This document shows, one piece after another, positions 36,124-46,321 of a stretch of DNA of 64,000 nt. The first letter of the stretch is position 1; each line of letters starts with the position of its first letter. Made by a program: the position numbers and the translations under genes. The notes beneath the pieces are model-generated. The model was not told the DNA's origin, searched no databases, and worked only from the letters and a program-made list of their open reading frames with translations. The stretch is from Novosphingobium sp. SG707 (lineage in GTDB: Bacteria; Pseudomonadota; Alphaproteobacteria; Sphingomonadales; Sphingomonadaceae). The stretch lies in assembly GCF_012275515.1 (NCBI RefSeq), contig NZ_JAAZQL010000001.1, positions 1,037,006 to 1,101,005 of the forward strand, given 5' to 3'.

Positions 36124-38394
36124 GTGAGTGACGTCATCATTCGTAAAGCCGCGGTTATTGGCGCGGGCACAATGGGTTCGGGCATTGCGGCCCACTTGGC
36201 AAATGCCGGGCTGGAGGTCGTGCTGCTGGATCTGGATACGGCCTTTGCCCAAGGTGGCGTGGAGCGTCAGCTCAAGGCCGGCGGCTTCATGATGCCCGAG
36301 TTTGCCCAGCGCATCACCACCGGCTCGACCGGCGCCGACATCGGCCTGCTCTCTGATTGCGATTGGATCATCGAGGCGGTCGCCGAGCGGCTGGATATCA
36401 AGCACGCGCTGTTTGCCGCCATTGACAAGGTACGCAAGCCCACCGCGATCGTGTCCTCCAACACCTCCACCATCCCGCTGCACGATCTGCTGCAACCTTT
36501 CTCCGACGAGTTTGCCGGGCATTTCCTGATCGCCCATTTCTTCAACCCGCCGCGCCACATGCGTCTGCTGGAACTGGTGAGCGGCCCGCGCACGCTGGCG
36601 TCCACCACGACCACCATCCGCGATTTCTGCGACGAGCGACTGGGCAAGGGCGTGGTGCCCTGCAAGGATACGCCCGGTTTCATCGGCAACCGCATCGGCT
36701 GCTATTGGCTGGCCGTGGGGCTGGATGAAGCGATCAAGGCGGGCATCGCGGTGGAAGTGGCCGATGCGGTTATCGGCAAAGTGTTCGGCTTCCCCAAGAC
36801 CGGCATCTTCGGACTTTACGATCTGATCGGCAACGATCTGATGCCCAACCTCATCCGTTCACTGCAGCATACGCTGCCCGCCACCGATGCAGTGCAGGCC
36901 ACCCCGGCCGAACCGCCGCTTCTGGGCGATATGCTGGCGCGCGGCCTGACGGGCCGCAAGGGCGGCGGCGGCTTCTATCGCCGCTCGAAAGACCGCAAGA
37001 GCAGCGAGACGCTGGATCTGGCGTCCGGCGAGTTCCGTCCCACCGCGCCCCCCGCGTGCGAAAGCCTGGCCCAAGCCAAGGGTGATGCACGCGCGCTGCT
37101 GGCGCATCCGGCGGCCGGTGGCCGCTATGCCTGGGCGGTGCTGTCGCGCACGCTGACCTATGCCGCCGCGCTGGTGCCTGAAATTGCCGACAGCCCCGAT
37201 CTGGTGGATGAGGCCATGCGCCTGGGCTATGGCTGGAAATACGGCCCCTTTGAACTGATCGACCGGATCGGCGCCGCCTGGTTTGCGCAAACGCTGGAAG
37301 AGAACGGCGCTGTCGTGCCCCCGCTGCTGGCCGCCGCGGCTGCCAAGGGCGGCTTCTACCGCACACACGAAGGCCGCCGCGAAGTTCTGGTCCCCGGGCA
37401 AGGTGCGACAGATTATGCGCCGATAGCCGACCCTGCGGGCGTGATCTCGATCGAGACGCTGCGCCTGGCCGGTAAGCCGGTGGAAGAAACCTCCGCCGCC
37501 AGTTTGTGGGATATTGGCGACGGCGTTGGTCTGCTGGAATTCCACAGCAAGATGAACAGCTTCAGCGCGGAGCTGATCGCTTCGGTCGGCCAGCTGGTGG
37601 CGCTGGCGCAAACGCATTTCAAGGCGCTGGTGATCGGCAATGAAGGCCCCGTGTTCAGCGCAGGCGCCGATCTGGCCGGGGTGCTGCGCATGGCGCAGGC
37701 AGGCGATCGGGATGGGCTTGCCGCCTTTATTCAGGCGGGCCTCACCGCGTTCAACACCTTGCGCGATGCCAGCATTCCGGTGGTGGGCGCGGGCTTTGGC
37801 GCGGCTCTGGGCGGCGGCTGCGAAGTATTGCTGCACTGCCATGCCATAGTGGCCCATGCCGAAATCGGCATCGGCCTGGTGGAGCCGCGCGTGGGGCTGC
37901 TGCCGGGCTGGGCCGGGCTGACGCAGCTTCTCGTGCGGCTTCAGGAACGCGATGGCGATGCGCAGAGGAGCGCCTTGGCCGCGCTGCGCATCGTGCTGCC
38001 CGCCCAAACCTCGACCAGCGCGTTTGACGCCAGGGCCAAGGGCTTCTTGCGCGAAAGCGACGGCATCACCATGAACCGGGAGCGGCTGATCGCCGATGCC
38101 AAGGCCCGGGCCCTGGCCATGGTGCCTGACTTCACCACGCCGCCGCGCGCCATGGTAAACCTGCCCGAGCCTGCCGCCTTGCAGACAGAGGCGACCGCTT
38201 TGGCGGCCACGCTGGCGCCGCATGATGCGGTGATCGGCATGGCCATTGCCGGCGTGTTGGCGGGGCCGGCAACCCTGACCGAAGAGGAGGTGACCGCGCG
38301 TGCTCTGGACGCCTTTGTGGCGCTGGCGCTTCACCCCGCCAGTCAGGCGCGCATCGATGCGCTTCTTCGCACCGGCAAACCCCTTCGCAACTGA
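36124..38394 (+). CDS. 3-hydroxyacyl-CoA dehydrogenase / enoyl-CoA hydratase fusion
   Basis: 756 residues, domain order reversed relative to FadB. The N-terminal NAD-binding 3-hydroxyacyl-CoA dehydrogenase carries IGAGTMGSGIAAHLANAG and the active-site AHFFNPPRHM, plus a C-terminal helical part. The C-terminal crotonase domain (about 455-650) has FSAGADLAG and GAALGGGCEVLLHC. It catalyses hydration of enoyl-CoA and oxidation to 3-ketoacyl-CoA, yielding NADH. A GTG start is preceded by AAAGGA. No thiolase gene accompanies it in the operon. Confidence 0.93.
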   Translation: MSDVIIRKAAVIGAGTMGSGIAAHLANAGLEVVLLDLDTAFAQGGVERQLKAGGFMMPEFAQRITTGSTGADIGLLSDCDWIIEAVAERLDIKHALFAAIDKVRKPTAIVSSNTSTIPLHDLLQPFSDEFAGHFLIAHFFNPPRHMRLLELVSGPRTLASTTTTIRDFCDERLGKGVVPCKDTPGFIGNRIGCYWLAVGLDEAIKAGIAVEVADAVIGKVFGFPKTGIFGLYDLIGNDLMPNLIRSLQHTLPATDAVQATPAEPPLLGDMLARGLTGRKGGGGFYRRSKDRKSSETLDLASGEFRPTAPPACESLAQAKGDARALLAHPAAGGRYAWAVLSRTLTYAAALVPEIADSPDLVDEAMRLGYGWKYGPFELIDRIGAAWFAQTLEENGAVVPPLLAAAAAKGGFYRTHEGRREVLVPGQGATDYAPIADPAGVISIETLRLAGKPVEETSAASLWDIGDGVGLLEFHSKMNSFSAELIASVGQLVALAQTHFKALVIGNEGPVFSAGADLAGVLRMAQAGDRDGLAAFIQAGLTAFNTLRDASIPVVGAGFGAALGGGCEVLLHCHAIVAHAEIGIGLVEPRVGLLPGWAGLTQLLVRLQERDGDAQRSALAALRIVLPAQTSTSAFDARAKGFLRESDGITMNRERLIADAKARALAMVPDFTTPPRAMVNLPEPAALQTEATALAATLAPHDAVIGMAIAGVLAGPATLTEEEVTARALDAFVALALHPASQARIDALLRTGKPLRN

Positions 38395-38437
38395 TTTTCG
38401 CGCCGCACACAAGGCGCGGCAAAACAAGGAGCATGAA

Positions 38438-40207
38438 ATGCCCGCTTATACCCCTCCCGTCGCAGACATGAGTTTCCTGCTGAAGGACGTGTTCCAGGCC
38501 GAAAAGGTCCTCACGGGCCTGCCCGGCTACGAAGAAGTGTCGGACGATCTGGTTTCTACCATTCTGGAAGAGGCCGGCAAATTCTGCGCCGGCGTGCTGC
38601 GCCCAATCAACCAGAGCGGCGATGAAGAAGGCAGCCGTCTGGAGGGCGGGCTGGTCTTCACGCCCAAGGGCTTCAAAGAAGCCTTCAAGGCCTTTGTCGA
38701 CGGCGGCTGGTCCAGCCTGTCGGCCCCCACCGAGTTTGAAGGCCAGGGCTTGCCGCGCACCGTGCAGATCCTGGTGGACGAAATGCTCTCGGCCTCAAAC
38801 CTTTCGTTCGGCCTGTTTCCGGGCCTGACGCGCGGCGCCTGTGAGGCAATCGAGGCCCACGCAAACCAGGAACTGAAGGAAACCTACCTGCCCAAGATGA
38901 TCTCGGGCCAGTGGACGGGCGCGATGGGGCTTACCGAAGGCACCTCCGGCTCGGATCTGGGTCTGCTGAAGACCACCGCCAAGCCGCGCGGCGACGGGTC
39001 CTATACGGTATCCGGCTCGAAGATCTTCATCTCCTCGGGCGACCATGACATGGCCGAGAACGTCATCCACCTGGTGCTGGCCCGCCTGCCCGATGCACCT
39101 GCCGGCACCAAGGGCATCAGCCTGTTCCTGTGCCCCAAGTTCCTGGTGAACGAGGATGGCTCGCTGGGTGCGCGCAATGCGGTGAATGTCGGCTCGCTGG
39201 AGCACAAGATGGGCATTCACGCTCAGCCCACTTGCGTGATGAACTATGACGATTGCCAGGGTTGGCTGGTGGGCGAGGCCAATCGAGGCCTCAATGCCAT
39301 GTTCACCATGATGAACGCCGAACGCCTGTTTGTGGGTGTGCAGGGTCTGGGGCTGGCCGATGCCTCTTACCAGACCGCCGCGACCTATGCCAAGGAGCGC
39401 AAGCAGGGCCGCGCGCCGGGCGCCAAGGAATCGGGGATGATCATCGAGCATCCCGATGTGCGCAAGATGCTGATGACAATGTTGTCCTTCGTTGAAGCCG
39501 CGCGCGCGCTGACCATCTTCACCGCGCTGGAAATGGACAAGGAATCGAAATCCACCGATGCCGGCGTACGCAAGCAGGCCACCGGCCTTGTTGCGCTGCT
39601 GACCCCGGTGATCAAGGCGGCCTTCACCGATTTCGGATTTGAGGCCACGGTGCTGGGACAGCAGGTGCTGGGCGGCCACGGCTACATCAGGGAATGGGGC
39701 CAGGAACAGTTCGTGCGCGATGCCCGTATCGCGCAGATCTATGAAGGTACCAACGGCATCCAGGCGCAGGATCTGGTGGTTCGCAAACTTTCGCTCGACG
39801 GCGGTGCGCCGGTGCGCGCCTTCTTCAGCGACATTGCTGCCACGTTGGCTGACGGCGCCAAGGTGCCCGCCGTGGCGCAAACCGCCGAGGCGGTGGCCAA
39901 GGCGCTCGCCGCGCTGGAGGATGTGACCGCCTGGCTGACCACCGGCGAGGGCGCCAACGCGCTGGAGCAGAACGGTGCCGCCACCGACTATCTGCGCATG
40001 TTCGCACTGGTTGCCTTTGGCTGGCTGTGGGTGCGCATGGGGCTGGCCGTGGTGGCCAAGGGCGCTGAGGCGAGCCCGCAAGAAACGCGCAAGCTGGCTG
40101 TCGGCCAGTTCTTCGCCACGCGCATCCTGCCCCAGGCCCACGCGCTGGCGGTGCAGATCAAGGCCGGTTCGGCCCCGCTCATGGCGGTCGCTTCCACCGA
40201 GTTCTGA
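38438..40207 (+). CDS. Acyl-CoA dehydrogenase (long form with C-terminal PF12806-type domain)
   Basis: 589 residues: an N-terminal extension ([18 protein letters not shown]), acyl-CoA dehydrogenase domains with [29 protein letters not shown] and the catalytic-glutamate segment [14 protein letters not shown], then a helical C-terminal domain. It oxidises an acyl-CoA to a 2-enoyl-CoA and passes electrons to the ETF encoded by the next two genes. Chain length preference cannot be read; the downstream genes suggest C4 or similarly short substrates. AAGGAG precedes the start. Confidence 0.94.
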   Translation: MPAYTPPVADMSFLLKDVFQAEKVLTGLPGYEEVSDDLVSTILEEAGKFCAGVLRPINQSGDEEGSRLEGGLVFTPKGFKEAFKAFVDGGWSSLSAPTEFEGQGLPRTVQILVDEMLSASNLSFGLFPGLTRGACEAIEAHANQELKETYLPKMISGQWTGAMGLTEGTSGSDLGLLKTTAKPRGDGSYTVSGSKIFISSGDHDMAENVIHLVLARLPDAPAGTKGISLFLCPKFLVNEDGSLGARNAVNVGSLEHKMGIHAQPTCVMNYDDCQGWLVGEANRGLNAMFTMMNAERLFVGVQGLGLADASYQTAATYAKERKQGRAPGAKESGMIIEHPDVRKMLMTMLSFVEAARALTIFTALEMDKESKSTDAGVRKQATGLVALLTPVIKAAFTDFGFEATVLGQQVLGGHGYIREWGQEQFVRDARIAQIYEGTNGIQAQDLVVRKLSLDGGAPVRAFFSDIAATLADGAKVPAVAQTAEAVAKALAALEDVTAWLTTGEGANALEQNGAATDYLRMFALVAFGWLWVRMGLAVVAKGAEASPQETRKLAVGQFFATRILPQAHALAVQIKAGSAPLMAVASTEF

Positions 40208-40283
40208 CCATCCCCCCCGGTTGCGCCGGGCCGTCTCGCGTCCCCCCACGGCCCGGCGCAACATTGCTGAGAGACAGTTTCCG

Positions 40284-41030
40284 ATGAAAATTCTCGTTCC
40301 GGTCAAGCTGGCAATCGATTCCAATGCGAAGCCCCGGCTGAAGGCCGACCGCAGCGGCATCGATCTTGCCAACGTCAAGCTTTCGATCAATCCCTTCTGC
40401 GAAATCGCGGTGGAAGAGGCGGTGCGCCTGCGCGAAGCGGGCAAGGCGACCGAAGTGGTGGTCGTCTCGGTGGGCGTTGGCAAGGCCACCGACGCCATCC
40501 GTTCTGCGCTGGCCATTGGCGCGGATCGCGGCATCCTGATCGAGGCCGAGGGCCGCGTCGAACCGCTGACCATCGCCAAGCTGCTGGCCAAGGTGGTGGA
40601 GGAAGAAAAGCCTGATCTGGTGCTGACCGGCAAGCAGGCCATCGACGATGACAGCAACCAGACCGGCCAGATGCTGGCCGCATTGCTGGACTGGCCGCAG
40701 GCCACCTTCGCCTCGCAGGTGGAACTGGATGGGGCCGAGCTGGTCGTTACCCGCGAAGTGGATGGCGGGCACCAGACGCTTCGCCTTTCGCTGCCTGCGC
40801 TTGTTACAACCGACCTGCGCCTGAACGAACCTCGCTATCCTTCGCTGCCCAACATTATGAAGGCCAAAAAGAAGCCCGTCGAAACAAAGTCGGCGGAAAC
40901 CTACGGCGTGGATCTGACCCCGCGCCTCAGCGTGGTGGAAGTGCGCGAGCCCGCCGCCCGCAAGGCCGGCATCAAGGTGGCCGATGCGCAGGAGCTTGTG
41001 AGCAAGCTCAAGGCCGTCGGCGTTCTGTAA
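40284..41030 (+). CDS. etfB: Electron transfer flavoprotein beta subunit
   Basis: 248 residues starting [20 protein letters not shown], with the ETF-beta signature blocks [33 protein letters not shown] and [20 protein letters not shown]. It binds AMP and forms the recognition loop for dehydrogenases. Followed by etfA; both lie inside the catabolic operon rather than at a separate housekeeping locus. Confidence 0.96.
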   Translation: MKILVPVKLAIDSNAKPRLKADRSGIDLANVKLSINPFCEIAVEEAVRLREAGKATEVVVVSVGVGKATDAIRSALAIGADRGILIEAEGRVEPLTIAKLLAKVVEEEKPDLVLTGKQAIDDDSNQTGQMLAALLDWPQATFASQVELDGAELVVTREVDGGHQTLRLSLPALVTTDLRLNEPRYPSLPNIMKAKKKPVETKSAETYGVDLTPRLSVVEVREPAARKAGIKVADAQELVSKLKAVGVL

Positions 41031-41102
41031 GCGCAGCGCGCCTTGGGCGTTTTGGCGAACGCCGGCGCATATTGCCCCCACGCTTCATTCAGGACAAGAT
41101 CC

Positions 41103-42038
41103 ATGAAAACCCTTCTCATTGCAGATCATGACAACCAGACCGTCGCCGATGCGACAACCAAGGCGCTGACCGCGGCCCGCGCGCTGGGCGGCGAGGTGGA
41201 TATCCTCGTGGCCGGCCAGGGCGCGCAGAGCGCCGCCGAGGCATCGGCCAAATTGCAGGGCGTGGCCAAGGTGCTGCTGGCCGATGCCGAAGCCTATGCC
41301 CACCGTCTGGCCGAGCCGCTGGCCGCGCTCGTGCTGTCCATCGCTCCGGGCTATGACGCGATCGTCGCCCCCGCCAGCAGCGCAGGCAAGAACCTGCTGC
41401 CGCGCATCGCCGCCAGGCTGGATGTGATGCAGGTCTCCGATGTCACCAAGGTCGCCGGGCCCGACACTTTCGAACACCCCATCTATGCCGGCAACGCCAT
41501 CGAGGTGGTGAAAAACCCTGAGCGGGTGAAAGTGTTCACCGTGCGCACCGCCGCCTTTGCCGCCACTCCGGCCGATGGCGCGAGCACCCCGGTGGAAGCG
41601 GTGGCCGTCCCGGTCGCCGAAAGCCGCGCCACTTTCGTGCGCGAGGAAATGGCCAAGAGCGAGCGCCCGGAGCTGGGTTCGGCCAAGGTCATCGTTTCGG
41701 GCGGTCGTGCGCTCGGTTCGGCAGAAAAGTTCAACGAGGTGCTGCTGCCGCTGGCCGACATGCTGGGCGCGGCCGTGGGCGCGAGCCGCGCGGCGGTGGA
41801 TGCCGGCTATGCCCCCAACGATTTCCAGGTGGGCCAGACCGGCAAGATCGTGGCGCCTGAACTGTACATCGCGCTCGGCATTTCCGGTGCCATCCAGCAC
41901 CTGGCCGGCATGAAGGACAGCAAGGTGATCGTGGCTGTCAACAAGGACGAAGAGGCCCCGATCTTCCAGGTGGCCGATTTTGGCCTGGTGGCCGACCTGT
42001 TCCAGGCCGTGCCGCAGATCGAGGCCGCGCTGGGCTGA
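41103..42038 (+). CDS. etfA: Electron transfer flavoprotein alpha subunit
   Basis: 311 residues: N-terminal [10 protein letters not shown], then the C-terminal FAD-binding domain with [50 protein letters not shown] sequence (read in parts) and [29 protein letters not shown]. With EtfB it carries electrons from the acyl-CoA dehydrogenase to ETF-QO. Confidence 0.96.
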   Translation: MKTLLIADHDNQTVADATTKALTAARALGGEVDILVAGQGAQSAAEASAKLQGVAKVLLADAEAYAHRLAEPLAALVLSIAPGYDAIVAPASSAGKNLLPRIAARLDVMQVSDVTKVAGPDTFEHPIYAGNAIEVVKNPERVKVFTVRTAAFAATPADGASTPVEAVAVPVAESRATFVREEMAKSERPELGSAKVIVSGGRALGSAEKFNEVLLPLADMLGAAVGASRAAVDAGYAPNDFQVGQTGKIVAPELYIALGISGAIQHLAGMKDSKVIVAVNKDEEAPIFQVADFGLVADLFQAVPQIEAALG

Positions 42039-42094
42039 CCCTCCCCCTCGCCGCACCGGCGACGGCACCATACAGACGGAAAAACGAGATTGCC

Positions 42095-42745
42095 ATGAAA
42101 CACCCAATTTCCCCCGAGGAGGCCGTTGCCGGCATTCCCGATGGCGCTTCCATCATGATCGGCGGCTTTTTGCGCTGTGGTCGCCCACAGCGGCTGATCG
42201 AGGCCCTGCTGGCCTCGGGCAAGAAGAACCTCACCATTATCTCGAATGACACCGGCTTTGCCGGTGAAGGCATCGGCGCGCTGATCAGTTCGGGCCAGGT
42301 GGCGCGCGTTGTCGCCTCGCATATCGGAACCAATCCTGATACGCAAAAAGGCCTGATCGAAAAGACGATGCAGGTTGATCTGGTGCCGCAGGGCACGCTG
42401 GTCGAACAGATCCGCGCCAAGGGCCACGGACTGGGCGGCGTGCTGACCAAGACCGGGCTGGGCACTATCGTGGCCGACGAGGCCGAGGTGCTGACGCTGA
42501 ACGGCGAGCAGTGGCTCTATGCCCCGCCGCTCACCGCCGATTTCGGCTTCGTCTATGCCGACCGCGCCGACATGGTGGGCAACCTTGCCTACACGCTGAC
42601 CGAACTGAACTTTAACCCGGCGATCGCGATGGCGGCCGACACCGTCTTTGCCGAAGCCCGCGTTATCGTGCCGGTGGGCGCAATAACGCCCGACGATGTG
42701 CGCACGCCCGGCATCGTTATCGACCATCTGATCGCGAGGGCCTGA
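42095..42745 (+). CDS. Acetoacetate-type CoA-transferase, subunit A
   Basis: 216 residues of the two-subunit 3-oxoacid CoA-transferase family (AtoD/CtfA/ScoA): [53 protein letters not shown] and [16 protein letters not shown]. It lies 3 nt before the subunit B gene. With a decarboxylase following, acetoacetyl-CoA (or another short 3-ketoacyl-CoA) is the expected CoA donor, and a free short acid the acceptor. Confidence 0.92.
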   Translation: MKHPISPEEAVAGIPDGASIMIGGFLRCGRPQRLIEALLASGKKNLTIISNDTGFAGEGIGALISSGQVARVVASHIGTNPDTQKGLIEKTMQVDLVPQGTLVEQIRAKGHGLGGVLTKTGLGTIVADEAEVLTLNGEQWLYAPPLTADFGFVYADRADMVGNLAYTLTELNFNPAIAMAADTVFAEARVIVPVGAITPDDVRTPGIVIDHLIARA

Positions 42746-42748
42746 GCC

Positions 42749-43402
42749 ATGAGCAAGGACATCATTCTGCGCCGCACCGCCAAGGAGCTGGAACCCGACA
42801 GCTTCGTCAATCTCGGCATCGGACTGCCGACCGGGGTGGCAGCCTATGTTTCGCCCGAAAACGGGATCTTTTTCCATTCCGAAAACGGCCTGGTAGGCTT
42901 GGGCGCCAAACCCGCCCCGGGGCTGGAAGATCCCTCGCTGACCGATGCAGGCGGAGGCTTTGCAAGTGCGGTTCCGGGGGCCATGTCGATCGACAGCAAC
43001 CTCTCCTTCGGACTGGTGCGTGGCGGCCATCTTGCCGTCACGGTGCTGGGGGGGCTTCAGGTCGACGAGACGGGCCGCCTGGCCAACTGGATCGTGCCGG
43101 GCAAAATGGTGCCGGGCATGGGCGGCGCGATGGATCTGGTTGCCTGCGCAAACCGGGTGATCGTGGCGATGCAGCACACTGCTAAGGGCGCGCCCAAGAT
43201 CGTGCCCAAGTGCACCCTACCGCTCACCGCAGACCGCCGGGTGGACCTGATCATCACCGACATGGCCGTGATCCGCCCCACCGATGCCGGCCTTGTGCTG
43301 GAAGAGCGCGCGCCAGGCGTAACCGTGGACCAAATCGTGGAAGCCACTGCGGCAACGCTGATCATCAAGGGTGTCGTTCCCGAGATGGATCTGGCTGCCT
43401 GA
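42749..43402 (+). CDS. Acetoacetate-type CoA-transferase, subunit B
   Basis: 217 residues (AtoA/CtfB/ScoB family): [15 protein letters not shown], the catalytic glutamate in [26 protein letters not shown] and MGGAMDLVA. The glutamate forms the enzyme-CoA thioester. Paired with the preceding subunit A gene. Confidence 0.93.
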   Translation: MSKDIILRRTAKELEPDSFVNLGIGLPTGVAAYVSPENGIFFHSENGLVGLGAKPAPGLEDPSLTDAGGGFASAVPGAMSIDSNLSFGLVRGGHLAVTVLGGLQVDETGRLANWIVPGKMVPGMGGAMDLVACANRVIVAMQHTAKGAPKIVPKCTLPLTADRRVDLIITDMAVIRPTDAGLVLEERAPGVTVDQIVEATAATLIIKGVVPEMDLAA

Positions 43403-43426
43403 CCTGCGTGCGAGGACACCTGACTC

Positions 43427-44167
43427 ATGAAAATCAATGATGTAAAGAACAAAGCTTTCGCCATTCCCTTTGCTAACCCTTCCTATCCGCGCGGGCCGTT
43501 CCGTTTCTACAACCGCGAATTTGTCATCATCACCTACCGCACAGATATTGAAGCGCTGCGCGCCGTAGTGCCCGAACCGCTGGAAATCGTCGAACCGGTA
43601 GTGAAGTATGAATTCATCCGGATGCCGGATTCGGTTGGCTTTGGCGACTATACCGAAACGGGCCAGGTCATCCCGGTGCGTTTCGAAGGCCGCGAGGGCA
43701 ATTACACCCACGCCATGTACCTGGATGCCGCGGCGCCTATCGTTGGCGGGCGCGAGATCTGGGGCTTTCCCAAGAAGCTGGCCAAGCCTAACTTGCGCGT
43801 GGAAGGCGAGGTACTGGTAGGTACACTCGATTGCGGCTCGATTCGCTGCGTGAACATGACAATGGGCTACAAGCACGAAATCCTTGAGCACACGCCCATC
43901 ACCAAGGCGCTGGAACTGCCCAACTTCCTGCTGAAAAGCATTCCGCATGTGGATGGCACTCCGCGCATCTGCGAGCTGGTGGAATACCACCTTGAGGATT
44001 ACGTGGTGAAGGGCGCCTGGTCGGGGCCCGCCAGCCTTCAGTTCTTTGACCATGTTCGCGCCGATGTCAGCCGCCTACCAGTGCGTGAAGTGCTTTCGGC
44101 CGTGCATTTCGTAACGGACGTGACGTTGGGGATGGGCAAGGTTGTCCACGATTACATGTGTCCCTGA
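43427..44167 (+). CDS. adc: Acetoacetate decarboxylase
   Basis: 246 residues, almost the length of clostridial Adc and recognisably similar throughout: [44 protein letters not shown], the Schiff-base/pKa lysine pair K116-K117 in [22 protein letters not shown] and [13 protein letters not shown]. It decarboxylates acetoacetate to acetone and CO2. Last gene of the operon; a strong stem-loop with T-run follows 45 nt later. Confidence 0.93.
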   Translation: MKINDVKNKAFAIPFANPSYPRGPFRFYNREFVIITYRTDIEALRAVVPEPLEIVEPVVKYEFIRMPDSVGFGDYTETGQVIPVRFEGREGNYTHAMYLDAAAPIVGGREIWGFPKKLAKPNLRVEGEVLVGTLDCGSIRCVNMTMGYKHEILEHTPITKALELPNFLLKSIPHVDGTPRICELVEYHLEDYVVKGAWSGPASLQFFDHVRADVSRLPVREVLSAVHFVTDVTLGMGKVVHDYMCP

Positions 44168-44212
44168 TGCAGGCGAGAATCTTCAGCGCTTAACACCGCT
44201 GATCCGTGCCCG

Positions 44213-44252
44213 CGAAAAGGCCCGCGCGCTATATGGCGCGCAGGTCTTTTCG
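44213..44252 (+). terminator. Rho-independent terminator of the ketogenic operon
   Basis: A long inverted repeat, CGAAAAG-G-CC ... GCGCGC-TATATG-GCGCGC ... GG-CTTTTCG, with only two mismatches and a TTTT tract in the 3' arm. It follows adc and is symmetrical enough to work in both directions. Confidence 0.8.
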
Positions 44253-44343
44253 TAATATAGTCATTACCCTGCCAGCGGCCTCCTGGTAGGATGATTGAAC
44301 GGCGTCGCCGGTGAGGCTGCGCCAAGCATCTTGGGAGACCGCC

Positions 44344-44650
44344 ATGAGGTGCTATACCGGCATCGATGTTCCGCTGGAAGTCTCGTATTTCTGAGCTGTG
44401 GATCCAGCGGGTAAAATCGTGAAGGAGGCGCATGTTGCGAGCGAGCCGGAAGGAATTATTGCCTGGTTTGGTGTGCCTAGCCTTGAGATGACGGCAATCG
44501 GTCTGGAAGCGGTATCGCCGGGTTCATTGCAAACCCCAGGTGGCGTAGAAGAACCGAACCCTGCTCGCCGGGCGCAAGATGCTCCAGACGCGCTGCATCA
44601 ATCTTGAGATGTGTCTGCGGGGTTATGGCTTGAAGGTTGGGCCGATGGGC
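44344..44650 (+). pseudogene. IS110-family transposase, decayed
   Basis: The reading begins MRCYTGIDVPLEVSYF and hits a TGA at 44392. It resumes in the same frame as VDPAGKIVKEAHVASEPEGI and LEMTAIGLEA (the DEDD-domain glutamate region), then frame-shifts into GRKMLQTRCINLEMCLRGYG and LKVGPM. That second part matches the region just before the IS110 transposase C-terminal domain. A premature stop, an internal deletion and a frameshift are all visible. It belongs to a different IS110 branch from the fragment near 33.0 kb. Confidence 0.75.
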
Positions 44651-44771
44651 CATTTAGGGCACAGGGCTGATCCTACTGTGGCGTCGGCGACATTTTGCCA
44701 ATTTGCGGCCAAAGCTCTTTGGCCCGGATCAGAGGCCGCAATAAGGCGCCCCCACCATCTCCTCTCGTCGC

Positions 44772-46268
44772 TCAGAAGCGGAAGCTGATCCAGCCGGCAA
44801 AGAAATCGGAGCTTTTGAAACCGGCATTGGTCAGCGCCGGGCCGGCGTGCAGATGCTCATACCGACCGGTCACGGAAACATGGGGTGACACGGTCCAGAC
44901 GGCCTGCGCGCGGGCGGTTTCGGCAATCTTGCGCCCCGCCGCGTTCTGGGTTCCGGCAAAGGCTGTGCCATTGGCGCGATACACCGCATCATGGACCGTT
45001 TCGCGCCATGAAAACTGATATTCCAGCGAAACGCGCAGGTTCGATGCGGGCTGGAAACTGAAATTGGGCGCGATGGCGATCAGATTGGTCGGCGTGGCGT
45101 AAAGCTGATAGCTGTAATAGATATTGTTGCCCAAGGGCGCGAGCGCGGTCTTCAGCTTGCCCGTGCCATAGGCCCCGCCGCCGGTGGCATAATCGGCATG
45201 AAAGCCCACGCGCGGCGCCGAGTGGTTGCGCCCAAGCCGATAGGATTGCGCCATCAGCACCTCCCAGGCCGCGATCGGGCGATTGTCATAATGCCCGCCC
45301 TGATAATTGACGGTCCAGTCAAGGTTGACCGGCCCGGCATCGCCCCACAGATGCAGGCCGTAGAATTCGCGCACTTCATGGGCGGTTGTCGCCCCCCATA
45401 CGGCCGCCGTGTTGCGCAGGCGCCAGTAAAAGGGATCGAGATAGAGTTTCGATCCGCCCAGCCAGTCATTGGGAATGCGCAAGCCCCCCGAAATACCCGA
45501 AAATCGGCGCGTGTCCTTGTTCAGATCGTCGCCCGTGCCCTGTTGTCCGGGGCGGGTGGGGGTAAAATCAAACATGTCGATCCGCATATGCCGCGCCTTC
45601 GCCCAGCCCCGGAAACCGTTATAGGACAGAAAGATCGTGTTATTGTCGCGCGGCACCAGCAGCAGGTTCGGCCCGTCGGAAAAGGTCTGGCGGCCATAGC
45701 GCACGCCCAGCTTGACCCCGGCCACCTTGGCGGTGACATCGGCAAAGGACTGCTGAACAATGACGGTATTGTCCAGATAACCCGATGGCGTACCGATATT
45801 GCGCCCCGAAATGCCCGCATGGGCCAGTTCGGCATAAACGCGGACATGCGGACCGATATGCAGGTCTGCTCCGCCCACGATACGGGCGATATCCTGTCTT
45901 TGGGCCTGTGCATCTTTCAGATCCGGGTTGGTGGTCTCATTCACGCGCAGCCGCAATTCGCCCGACAGCGTGACATAGATGTCGCCTGCCGCATCGAGCG
46001 GGATGAATTTGAGGTGGTCGATGGCGCTGCGCCGTTTGGCCGGATCGCGCAGCTTGCTCCAATCCTCGACCCAGCGCGACTGGTTATAGCCTGCACTGGT
46101 CACGCCGTCGCCCGCGCCATCGGCCGGATAGGCTTCGGACAGGGGCGCGGCCAGCGCCTGACTGACGCGATCGGGCGGGCCGATCACCTGCGCATGGGCC
46201 GCAGCACCGGAAAAAAGGGCGAGCAAAAGGGCAGCGCCGCCGCCGGGGCGTCGCGAAAAACTGGTCAT
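44772..46268 (-). CDS. AlgE-type (alginate export family) outer-membrane porin
   Basis: 498 residues with a signal peptide (GGAALLLALFSGAAAHAQ) and the alginate-export beta-barrel pattern: YVTLSGELRLRVNE, VRYGRQTFSDG, NNTIFLSYNGFRGW and a C-terminal aromatic strand ending WISFRF. Despite the family name, these porins in sphingomonads are general or substrate-specific channels. It lies 53 nt after dctA on the same strand, so it may be the outer-membrane port for dicarboxylates. Confidence 0.85.
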   Translation of the reverse strand: MTSFSRRPGGGAALLLALFSGAAAHAQVIGPPDRVSQALAAPLSEAYPADGAGDGVTSAGYNQSRWVEDWSKLRDPAKRRSAIDHLKFIPLDAAGDIYVTLSGELRLRVNETTNPDLKDAQAQRQDIARIVGGADLHIGPHVRVYAELAHAGISGRNIGTPSGYLDNTVIVQQSFADVTAKVAGVKLGVRYGRQTFSDGPNLLLVPRDNNTIFLSYNGFRGWAKARHMRIDMFDFTPTRPGQQGTGDDLNKDTRRFSGISGGLRIPNDWLGGSKLYLDPFYWRLRNTAAVWGATTAHEVREFYGLHLWGDAGPVNLDWTVNYQGGHYDNRPIAAWEVLMAQSYRLGRNHSAPRVGFHADYATGGGAYGTGKLKTALAPLGNNIYYSYQLYATPTNLIAIAPNFSFQPASNLRVSLEYQFSWRETVHDAVYRANGTAFAGTQNAAGRKIAETARAQAVWTVSPHVSVTGRYEHLHAGPALTNAGFKSSDFFAGWISFRF

Positions 46269-46321
46269 GGGGGAGCTCTCCGGTCAGTCGGGGCGGTCTT
46301 GGCGCCGCCCCTTTTGTCTGG

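Larger units (their letters stand above)
44168..44771. other. Region between the adc operon and the porin gene, with a decayed IS110 element
   Basis: No intact gene. It holds the operon terminator and an IS110 transposase pseudogene (listed separately). The last 100 bp before the porin gene shows nothing recognisable. Confidence 0.6.

Noticed and set aside
38795..40705. 636-codon minus-strand frame opposite the acyl-CoA dehydrogenase and etfB
   Set aside because: It spans two certain plus-strand genes and has no conserved features.
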